This document shows positions 57,186 through 64,000 of a DNA stretch of 64,000 bases, piece after piece. Numbering within the stretch: the first letter of the stretch is position 1; every line of letters begins with the position of its first letter. The stretch spans positions 124,001 through 188,000 of the forward strand of contig NZ_SSNX01000007.1 of the NCBI RefSeq assembly GCF_004801415.1, written 5' to 3'. The notes under the pieces are model-generated. The model ran no database searches and was not told where the DNA came from. It worked only from the letters and a program-made list of their open reading frames with translations. Origin of the DNA: Deinococcus sp. KSM4-11. Lineage in GTDB: Bacteria; Deinococcota; Deinococci; Deinococcales; Deinococcaceae. The position numbers were made by a program, and so were the translations under genes.

Positions 57186-59581
57186 CTGGCACGGCGCTCG
57201 GCGCGGCCCGTGTGCCGGTTCCGCTGACGCCGCTGCAGGGACGACAGCACGAACTTCAGGCCCTGCGCGACCTGCTCTCGCGGGCCGACACGCGGCTGGT
57301 CAGCGTGATCGGCCCCGGCGGCATCGGCAAGACCCGGCTCGCCCAGGCCGTGGCGCTGGCACTGGGCGACGATTTTCAGGACGGGGTCGTGTGGGTGACC
57401 CTGGCCTCCCTGAACGATCCGGCGCTGGTCTGGGCCACGGTCGCCCTGGGGCTGGGCCTGGAGGCCAGCCAGGGGCAGGACGCGGGCACCCTGGGCACCG
57501 CCCTGCGCGGCATGGGGCTGCTGCTGGTGCTGGACAACTTCGAGCATCTGGACAGCGCGTCCAGCGGCCTGCCGGAGCTGCTGGGCGCGGCGCCGGGCGT
57601 GCGGGTGCTGGTCACCAGCCGCCATCCGCTGCGCCTGCGCGGTGAGCACGAGGTGCGGCTCGACGTGTTCGCCGTTCCGGCCGCCGACGCGGCGCCCGAG
57701 GCGCTGGCCCACAACGATGCCGCCCAGCTGTTCGTGACCCGCGCGCAGGACGTGCGGCCGGACTTCCGGCTGGAGGCCACGACCGCTCCCGTGATCCGGG
57801 ACATCGTGAGGCTGCTGGACGGCTGGCCGCTGGCGCTGGAACTCGCGGCGGCCCGGCTGCGCCTGTTCAGCCCACAGGAGCTGCTGGGCCGGCTGGAACG
57901 GCCGCTGGAGGTGCTGCGTGGCGGGCCGCGCGACGCCCTGCCGCACCAGCGCACCCTGCACGACACCCTGCGCTGGAGCGAATCGCTGCTCGGCCCGGAG
58001 CTGCGTGGCGTGTTCGCGCGGCTGGCCGTACTCGAGGGCCGTTTTACCGTTGAGGCCGCGCAGGCGGTGGGCGGGGCAACGCTGGACGACCTGGGCGAGC
58101 TCGTGGATGAGAGCCTGCTGCGCCGCGTGCCGGACGTTCATCCGGCCGAATTCGTGCTGCTGATCCCGCTGCGCGAGTACGCCCTGGACGTCCTGCGCGG
58201 GCAGGGCCTGGAACTGCAGGCGCGGCAGGATCATGCCGAGCACTTCCTGATCCGGGCCGAGCAGACCCCCGCGCGCATGCAGGACGAGGAATCCGAATCC
58301 TGGCTGCTCGGCCTGGAACGTGATGTGCCCAATTTCCGCGCGGCCCTTCAGCACTTCTGGGAACGCGACCGCCCGGAACAGGTGGCCCAGCTCGCCTGGG
58401 GGCTGTGGAGGCTGTGGGAAAGCCGCGGACGGGTCGAGGAGGGGGCGCAGTGGGCAGAGCGTCTGCTGGATCGGGCCCTGCCCGCTCCGTGGCCCATGCG
58501 GCTGGCCGGACTGGCCGGCACGATGCGCTGGCGGCAGGGCCACCTGAGCGCGGCCCGGACGCACTACGGGCGCGCCCTGGAGCTGGCCTGCGAGTCCGGC
58601 GACCAGCGGGCCCTCACCGTCAGTCTGAACAACCTGGCGAACGTGGTCGGCGACCTCGGCGATCTCGGCGAATCGCAGCGGCTCTACCGGCAGGCCCTGG
58701 ATCTCAAACGCCAGCTCGGGGTGGCGCCGAGCAGCCTGGCGATCACCCTCACAAACCTGGGCATCACCCAGCAGCTTGCCGAGGATGCCCGCTCGGCCTG
58801 GGAGACCCTTCAGCAGGCGCTGGAGCAGGCCCAGCTCTCGGGGAACGCCAGCCAGGAGGCCCGCGTGATGGGGGCGCTGGGCGCCTGCGCCGTCGATCTG
58901 GGCGAGCGCGAGGCGATCCGCGATCTGCGGGTGCGGGCGCTCACCCTGGCGGGCCAGACCGGCAACCGCCTGGCCGCCCTCGGGGTGATCCACGACCTCG
59001 GCCTGATGAGCCTGGCGCTCGGGGAACCCCGGCAGGCGCTGGAGTATTTCCAGCAGTCGCTGAGGACGGCCGTGGACGGCGGGTACCTGGAAGACGCCGT
59101 GAAGTCGCTGGAGGGCTGCGCGGCGGTCGTCTCTGCGGCCGGGGACGCCCTTCACACCCTGCGGTGGCTCAGCGTGGCCGGACGGCTGCGGGCCGAGCAG
59201 GGGCTGACCCTGCACCGGCGTGGGGCCCAGGAGCAGGGGGCCCGGGTGGCGGCGGCCCGCGCCGCGCTGGGGCCGCAGGCCGCCGATCTCGTCGAGCTGC
59301 AGGCCCGCTATCCTGGCATCGGTGACCTTCTGGCCGAGGTTCTGAACTGGTCGGCCGCTCCCACACCGGTCTCCGCTCCCGGGTCTCTCACCGGATTGAC
59401 GTCCCGCGAGACGGACGTGCTGCGCCAACTGGCCAGCGGCCTGAGCGACAAACGCATCGCCTCGGAGCTCGGCATGAGCCCCCGCACGGTGAACTCGCAC
59501 CTGACGCGCATCTTTTCCAAGCTGAACGTCGGCTCACGGACGGCCGCCGCCCGCTACGCGCTGGATCACGGCCTGGCCTGA
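57182..59581 (+). CDS. Large ATPase/TPR transcriptional regulator with LuxR HTH
   Basis: 799 residues from GTG 57182. The NTPase domain (20-290) has P-loop VIGPGGIGKTRLAQA (44-51) and Walker B LLLVLDNFEHLD (113-118), then an NB-ARC-like lid (GWPLALELAAARLRL). Residues about 370-690 are TPR-like helical repeats (ALELACESGDQRALTVSLNNLANVVGDLGDL). The C-terminus (735-799) is a LuxR HTH (LTSRETDVLRQLASGLSDKRIASELGMSPRTVNSHLTRIFSKLNV). STAND-type regulators of this plan bind a ligand, oligomerise with ATP and activate genes. The divergent 56463 gene is the likely target. Translation seems coupled to a leaderless mini-ORF. Confidence 0.88.
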   Translation: MTGTALGAARVPVPLTPLQGRQHELQALRDLLSRADTRLVSVIGPGGIGKTRLAQAVALALGDDFQDGVVWVTLASLNDPALVWATVALGLGLEASQGQDAGTLGTALRGMGLLLVLDNFEHLDSASSGLPELLGAAPGVRVLVTSRHPLRLRGEHEVRLDVFAVPAADAAPEALAHNDAAQLFVTRAQDVRPDFRLEATTAPVIRDIVRLLDGWPLALELAAARLRLFSPQELLGRLERPLEVLRGGPRDALPHQRTLHDTLRWSESLLGPELRGVFARLAVLEGRFTVEAAQAVGGATLDDLGELVDESLLRRVPDVHPAEFVLLIPLREYALDVLRGQGLELQARQDHAEHFLIRAEQTPARMQDEESESWLLGLERDVPNFRAALQHFWERDRPEQVAQLAWGLWRLWESRGRVEEGAQWAERLLDRALPAPWPMRLAGLAGTMRWRQGHLSAARTHYGRALELACESGDQRALTVSLNNLANVVGDLGDLGESQRLYRQALDLKRQLGVAPSSLAITLTNLGITQQLAEDARSAWETLQQALEQAQLSGNASQEARVMGALGACAVDLGEREAIRDLRVRALTLAGQTGNRLAALGVIHDLGLMSLALGEPRQALEYFQQSLRTAVDGGYLEDAVKSLEGCAAVVSAAGDALHTLRWLSVAGRLRAEQGLTLHRRGAQEQGARVAAARAALGPQAADLVELQARYPGIGDLLAEVLNWSAAPTPVSAPGSLTGLTSRETDVLRQLASGLSDKRIASELGMSPRTVNSHLTRIFSKLNVGSRTAAARYALDHGLA

Positions 59582-59594
59582 GGCCACGCCCGGT

Positions 59595-60824
59595 TCAGGG
59601 GCTCACCCCCCACGCCGGGCTCAGGGCGTCCCGAACCAGGCGGTGCGGCCGGCTGCCGTCGCGGCCCACCAGCCAGATGCCGTCGATGGCCGTTTCGGTG
59701 CCGTACTCGAAGGCGATCTGCTGGCCGTCCGGCGACACGCTCAGGGCGTAGGCGAAGTTCTGCGTGAAGTGGGTGAGCTGACGGTCCCTCCCGCTGGCGA
59801 GGTCGTGTTCCCAGATGTTGCTGCTCACGGAGGTGAAGCCGTCGGGGCCGAGATCGTCGGTGACGTAGACAAACCCGCTGCCGTCCGGCAGCCACGCCAG
59901 CCCCATCAGCTTGGTGACTGTGAGGATGACCCGGCCCGTGGGGGCGCCTTCCCGGCCCAGCCGCACGGAGACGCCATTGGATTCCAGGGCGCTGTACAGG
60001 AACTGATCCTGCTTCGCGCGCGTCGTGGCGTATGCCACCATCGGCGGGATGCCGCCCTCGACCAGGGTGTCACCTGTGGCGCCCGCCGGGGGCCGGGCGG
60101 CAATCCGGTTCAGGCAGCAGTCCCCGAAGCCGAACAGCAGGGCGCTGCCGTCGGCCTTCCAGCTCAGGTCACGGGCCCCGAACTCGTGCAGGCCGGCGCC
60201 GGTCACGTCGATGAAACTCAGGTCGTTCACGCGACCCGGCACCAGCGGGGTTCCGGAACGGATCCAGCGGTGGGTGCCGCTCATGACCACGATGTACGGC
60301 GCGTGGCCGGGCACGACCGCCACGTGGTCGAAGCGCACCTTGCCGCTGGCCAGCACGGTCTTGCTGTCTGGCGCCCCCTCCACGTACACGAAAAAAGGGC
60401 CGGTGGGATTGGCGGGCTCGGCGGGGCCAGGTGGCGCAATCCGCACGTTCACCGTGACGCTGGCCTGTGGCCCACCCGCCGGGGAAGTCCAGGCGTTCGT
60501 GACGCGCCGCAGGTTCTTGCCGTCGCTCTGCACGGTAAACACGTCAGCCTGATACAGGCTGCGGGTCTGGGCGTGGTCACTGACAAAGGCCAGTTCGCGG
60601 CCGTCTGGTCTGAAGGCCAGCGTCGGCCAGCCACCCGGACTGGGCAGGGTCAGGATCACGTGGTCGCCGGTGCCGTCCGGGCGGATCACGTGAAGTTGCT
60701 TGAGGTGATTCGGCATTTCGGTGGCGTACGCGATCACCCCGCCGGACTCTGCAGGCGCGGCCAGCGCCCCATTCAACACCGCTCCCATGAGCCCCACCGC
60801 CGCCCACCGTGTTGCTCCTTTCAT
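59595..60824 (-). CDS. Secreted TolB/WD40-like beta-propeller protein
   Basis: 409 residues behind CAGGAGGA. A signal peptide (MKGATRWAAVGLMGAVLNGALA) is followed by TolB-type blades: LHVIRPDGTGDHVILT, PTLAFRPDGRELAFVSD, DLSWKADGSALLFGFGDCCLNRI, GLAWLPDGSGFVYVTDD and ALSVSPDGQQIAFEYGTE. An insert around 115-200 carries a PEGA-like stretch (PTGPFFVYVEGAPDSKTVLASGKVRFDHVAVVPG). Exported, perhaps a surface or periplasmic binding protein. It is divergent from the 61012 regulator and has the shared promoter element. It converges with 57182 (13-base gap). Confidence 0.8.
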   Translation of the reverse strand: MKGATRWAAVGLMGAVLNGALAAPAESGGVIAYATEMPNHLKQLHVIRPDGTGDHVILTLPSPGGWPTLAFRPDGRELAFVSDHAQTRSLYQADVFTVQSDGKNLRRVTNAWTSPAGGPQASVTVNVRIAPPGPAEPANPTGPFFVYVEGAPDSKTVLASGKVRFDHVAVVPGHAPYIVVMSGTHRWIRSGTPLVPGRVNDLSFIDVTGAGLHEFGARDLSWKADGSALLFGFGDCCLNRIAARPPAGATGDTLVEGGIPPMVAYATTRAKQDQFLYSALESNGVSVRLGREGAPTGRVILTVTKLMGLAWLPDGSGFVYVTDDLGPDGFTSVSSNIWEHDLASGRDRQLTHFTQNFAYALSVSPDGQQIAFEYGTETAIDGIWLVGRDGSRPHRLVRDALSPAWGVSP

Positions 60825-60844
60825 CGTCTGTCCTCCTGCCCTTC

Positions 60845-60886
60845 AGAGTAGACAGGGCGGGGCTCCGACGCATCTGTGAAATCACG
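60845..60886 (-). promoter_or_regulatory. Shared element CGTGATTTCACAGATG, 20 bases, TACTCT
   Basis: On the minus strand the element (60871-60886) differs from the 57060 copy at one base of sixteen, and again exactly 20 bases separate it from TACTCT (60845-60850), the -10 of the 59595 gene. Confidence 0.7.
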
Positions 60887-61011
60887 GGGGTGCGGCCTGC
60901 GGGCCTGGAGCCAGAACACGGTGTCCAGCCGGCGTGCCGTGTTCGGTGCCTGCGCACTTCCCTCCCGTAGCGGAGGGGGATTCGCCTGCTCTATCTTCAG
61001 GGCATCCAGTC

Positions 61012-64000
61012 ATGGGAGCAGCGCTCGTCGAGGAACTGAGTCTGAACCTGAGCCGTCTGTCCACGCGGCGGGGCAGTGTGGTGATGGGCCTGTGGGGCGG
61101 GGCCGGCGCCGGCAAGAGCTGGATCCTGCGGGAAGCGCGGCGACGTGCTCCCATCCGCAGCCTTGAACTTCCAGCCCACTGGACACCGGCGGCCGTGGTC
61201 GCCGCGCTGCCGCAGCCGGCGCGAATGCCCGCGTGGCTTCCCTCTGCGCTGGAACACGTCGCGCGGGGCGAGCTGGACGTGACCTCGACCGCCGACGCGC
61301 TGGCCGCCCTGCTGAGCGCCCTCGCGCCGTTCGCCCTGTTCGTCGAGGACCTGCACGAAGCCTCGGAGGACGCCCTGGCCCTCTGGGAAGCCCTCGCCCG
61401 GCGGGTCGGCCGCTCCGGGGGAGTAGGCCTCCTGCTGACCTCGCGACGGCCCCTGCCAGACGTGTTCCAGCCCCGGCCCGTTCCACCGCTGACCGAAGAG
61501 GACACCGTGGCGCTGCTCGAGGGCGAGCTGGGCACCCGCATGCCCCTGGCGGCCGCCACCTGGGTACACGCGCGCACCCATGGCCATCCGCTGTTCAGCC
61601 TGGAATACGTGCGCTTCCTGGTGCAGCAGGGCCACCTGTACAGCGACGGGCGGCGCTGGCACTGGCGCGCGCCGGGCACGGCCCGCCTGCCGTCCAGCGT
61701 GGAGGCGCTGATCGCCCACCAACTGGGCGCCGCCCGGCTGAGCGACGCCGCCCGCCGCGTGTGGGAAACGCTCGTCCTGTGTCCACCCGAGGTCTGCGCC
61801 GAGGCCGGGCCGACCCTCGCGGACATCCCCCCTGCGCAGTGGGACTGGGCACTGCGCGAGCTGCGGCACGCGGGACTGGTTCGGGAAGATGGGCCCGCCC
61901 ATCCTCTGTACCGCGAGGTAGCGGCTGGCTTCCTCGGGCTAGCCGAGCGGCGGCGCTGGGCGGCGCGGGCCACGGACGCCCTGGAGGCGTGGGCACCGGT
62001 TCTGGCTGCCCAGTTCGTGCCGGACGCGGGCCTGCCGCCGGAGCGCGCCGTGACGCTGCTGCGGCGAGGCGCGTGCGCGGCCGTGCAGGCGGGGCAGCGG
62101 CGGGCGGCCGCCACGTTCCTGACCTCGGCCCAGGCTTTGGGGAGTGGCCTGGAGCGCGTGGCGCTGGCACTGGACGCGGCCCGCCTGTGGAGCGCCCTCG
62201 ATCCGCGGGAGGCGGCCGCCCTCGCGCAGGACATCCTCCGCTCCGAGCCTGAGCATCTGGAGGCGACCTTCCTGCTGGCGGACGCCCTCGTCGCCCAGGG
62301 GGACGAGGAGCGGGCCGAGCGGCTGGTGGACGCGCTGGGTGAGGGCGGACGGGAGTGGTTCCTGTCCCGCCTGGCGCTTCACGCCGAGCAGCACCAGTCT
62401 CCGGCAGTGCTGGCGCTGTGGCAGGCGTGTCCGCAGTGGCACGACACCGCTCCACCGCACGTCGTGGCGGCGGTCGGTCGGGCCCTGGACTTCACGGGCC
62501 GTTCGCACGAGGCCTTGGAGCTGCTGGGCGCCGCACTGCCCGACCCGGGCAGCACAGACGCTGCCGTCCTGTTGATGGCCCGCTGCCGCGCCCACTACGG
62601 TGCCGGTCAGCTGCTCAGCGCGGAGGCCGACGCCACGGCCGTGATCGAGCTGGCCACGCCCGACGACTCGCCCATCCTGCTGGCCCGGGCCCTGTCGAGC
62701 CGCGCGACCATCCGGGACACGCTCGGCCACTATGCCCTGGCCCTGGCCGACGCCGAGCGCTCGCTGAACCTGTTCGCTGCGCTGGGTGTGGCGCGAGACC
62801 ACGCGCAGCAGCAGACCCGGCTGGCGTGCCTGCTGCTGGAATACGGCGAGTATGCCCGCGCCGAGGCGCTGCTGCACGAGGGCCGCGAGGTGCTGCGCCG
62901 CGCTGAACCCACGCATTTCCTGGCGCTGAGCGAAATGAACCTCGCGTACCTGTACCTGGAACAGAATCCGCCGCACGCGGGCGCGCTGGCCCTGCAGTAC
63001 GCCCACGCGGGCGTGCACAGTGCCCGCATGGCGGGCAGCCCCCTGATCGTCGCGCAGGCGCTGGGCACCGCCGCGCGCGCCGAGGCGATCCACGGCAGCG
63101 CCGCCCGCGCCCTGGCCCTCGCGCACGAGGCGCTGGGTCTGACCGCTCCCGATACACACGACGCCGCGTGGAGCGCCTTCGCCCTGGGCTTCGCCCTGGA
63201 GGCCAGCGGCGACGTATCCGGCGCGCTCGACACCTTCCGGGCCGCGGTGCGACACCTCGAGGAGCGGGGCCTGACCGTGTGGGCGGCCCGCTTCGCGCTG
63301 GAAGCCGACCGGCTCCGCGGCGACAGCGCGGCGGCGTGTGAGCGCCTCGCCATGTTTCAGGCCCACGACCTGCGCAACTGGGTGAACCTTACCCGGCGCT
63401 ACTTTCCTGAGCTGGACGCTCCGGCGGCGCTCCCCCAGCCTGCCGCTGGCCTGACCCTCCGCGTGCTCGGCCCGTGGCAGGTGTGGCGTGGGGAACAGCA
63501 CCTGCCCTTCCGCACGCCGCTGGGCCGCGCCCTGCTGACACAGCTGCTCGGGGCGCGTCTGGAGGGCCGACCGGGTGTCCGGCCGCTCGAATTGCAGCAG
63601 GCCCTGTATCCCCACCTGCCCGACGAGCAGGCCGCGCCGGCGCTGCACCAGCTCATCTACCGCACCCGTCAGACGCTCGGATCGGACGCGGTCGTGCTGA
63701 CCGACGCCGGGTACGCGCTGGGCGATGTGCAGACGGATGCCGAGCTCTTCTTGCAGAGCGGAGACGTGGCGCTGTGGCGCGGGCCGCTCCTGGACAGCGA
63801 GGGGCTGGGCACGGCGGCCGACCGCCTCCATCTCCGCCTGCGGGCCAGCGCGCTGGAACGGGCCTCCGCCGGCGACAGCGCAGAGCTGGCACGGATCGGA
63901 CCCCTGCTGGTGCGCGAGGATCCCTTCGATCTCGCCGTTCTGGAGCTGACCTTGACGGCCCTGGCGGCCAGTGGACAGGGGCGCGCTGCCCACGCGTTGC
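61012..64000 (+). CDS. Large ATPase/TPR regulator with C-terminal SARP-like domain (3' end outside window)
   Basis: At least 996 residues, open to the window edge. TATCTT lies 14 bases before ATG 61012. The AAA/STAND ATPase has P-loop LWGGAGAGKSWILREA (29-36) and Walker B FALFVEDLHEAS (about 103-114). Residues about 330-790 are TPR-like repeats (LADAERSLNLFAALG, ALQYAHAGVHSARMAG). From about 814 a winged helix begins (LTLRVLGPWQVWRGEQHLPFRTPLGRALL), followed by a BTAD-like helical part. In classical SARPs these two domains are N-terminal; here the order is reversed. It is divergent from 59595, its likely target. Confidence 0.85.
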   Translation, partial: MGAALVEELSLNLSRLSTRRGSVVMGLWGGAGAGKSWILREARRRAPIRSLELPAHWTPAAVVAALPQPARMPAWLPSALEHVARGELDVTSTADALAALLSALAPFALFVEDLHEASEDALALWEALARRVGRSGGVGLLLTSRRPLPDVFQPRPVPPLTEEDTVALLEGELGTRMPLAAATWVHARTHGHPLFSLEYVRFLVQQGHLYSDGRRWHWRAPGTARLPSSVEALIAHQLGAARLSDAARRVWETLVLCPPEVCAEAGPTLADIPPAQWDWALRELRHAGLVREDGPAHPLYREVAAGFLGLAERRRWAARATDALEAWAPVLAAQFVPDAGLPPERAVTLLRRGACAAVQAGQRRAAATFLTSAQALGSGLERVALALDAARLWSALDPREAAALAQDILRSEPEHLEATFLLADALVAQGDEERAERLVDALGEGGREWFLSRLALHAEQHQSPAVLALWQACPQWHDTAPPHVVAAVGRALDFTGRSHEALELLGAALPDPGSTDAAVLLMARCRAHYGAGQLLSAEADATAVIELATPDDSPILLARALSSRATIRDTLGHYALALADAERSLNLFAALGVARDHAQQQTRLACLLLEYGEYARAEALLHEGREVLRRAEPTHFLALSEMNLAYLYLEQNPPHAGALALQYAHAGVHSARMAGSPLIVAQALGTAARAEAIHGSAARALALAHEALGLTAPDTHDAAWSAFALGFALEASGDVSGALDTFRAAVRHLEERGLTVWAARFALEADRLRGDSAAACERLAMFQAHDLRNWVNLTRRYFPELDAPAALPQPAAGLTLRVLGPWQVWRGEQHLPFRTPLGRALLTQLLGARLEGRPGVRPLELQQALYPHLPDEQAAPALHQLIYRTRQTLGSDAVVLTDAGYALGDVQTDAELFLQSGDVALWRGPLLDSEGLGTAADRLHLRLRASALERASAGDSAELARIGPLLVREDPFDLAVLELTLTALAASGQGRAAHAL

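Noticed and set aside
61939..63993. Open minus-strand frame of 684 codons opposite the 61012 gene
   Set aside because: Gln/Arg/Gly-rich with no domain pattern; it is the shadow of third-position GC in the real plus-strand gene, which has P-loop, TPR and winged-helix motifs.

Overview
The window is a gene-dense, very GC-rich stretch of bacterial chromosome, most likely from a Deinococcus species. Four points support this. The 44681 protein closely resembles, from memory, the N-acylamino-acid racemase of Deinococcus radiodurans. The 16678 gene encodes Gfh1, a Gre-factor homologue typical of Deinococcus-Thermus. A GH125 mannosidase and many secreted beta-propeller/PEGA proteins are present. Finally, about fourteen start codons carry a TANNNT -10 box only 5-8 bases upstream, the leaderless-mRNA layout known from Deinococcus. 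I see no rRNA, tRNA, CRISPR array, insertion sequence or prophage.

Left part (1-33.3 kb), mostly housekeeping: three GNAT acetyltransferases in a row, the third an ArgA-like N-acetylglutamate synthase (1-1542); a secreted Pro-rich protein; an OmpR-type two-component system (2493-4636) divergent from an RlmD/TrmA-type RNA methyltransferase; small secreted proteins and a HAD phosphatase; an orphan peptide-binding lipoprotein behind a perfect palindrome (8139); a GH125 mannosidase; a NarL/NarX-type system with a large GAF/PAS kinase (11596-15357); an MFS transporter; gfh1; lysS; a ROK repressor with a sugar ABC importer (19032-23805); a histidine kinase; tsaB; gltA; then YbjN, metallo-beta-lactamase, phosphoesterase, PEGA and beta-propeller proteins.

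Middle (33.5-54.5 kb), accessory metabolism in three tight operons. (1) 33466-38807: SDR reductase, metallo-beta-lactamase hydrolase, acyl-adenylating enzyme, ketoacyl synthase III and lipid-type GT2. All four junctions overlap by 4 bases, and the set looks like an undescribed glycolipid or long-chain-lipid pathway that recalls, but is not, the Ole olefin pathway. (2) 39163-44267: Gfo/Idh/MocA dehydrogenase, TIM-barrel isomerase, alpha/beta hydrolase, ROK sugar kinase and glycerate kinase, apparently a sugar-derivative route ending at phosphoglycerate. (3) 44681-54544: N-acylamino-acid racemase, GNAT acyltransferase, peptide permeases and binding protein, cytosolic serine peptidase, D-aminoacylase-type amidohydrolase and an RpiR regulator, reading as salvage of D-amino-acid-containing peptides.

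Right part (54.5-64 kb) holds two look-alike regulatory modules. In each, a large ATPase/TPR transcription factor (57182, ending in a LuxR HTH; 61012, ending in a SARP-like domain and running off the window) is transcribed away from a secreted-protein gene (56463 and 59595). Both secreted-protein promoters carry the same sequence, CGTGATTTCACnGATG, exactly 20 bases before a TACTnT -10 box. I consider this shared element, together with a leaderless six-codon upstream ORF in front of the LuxR-type gene, the most specific new regulatory observation here.
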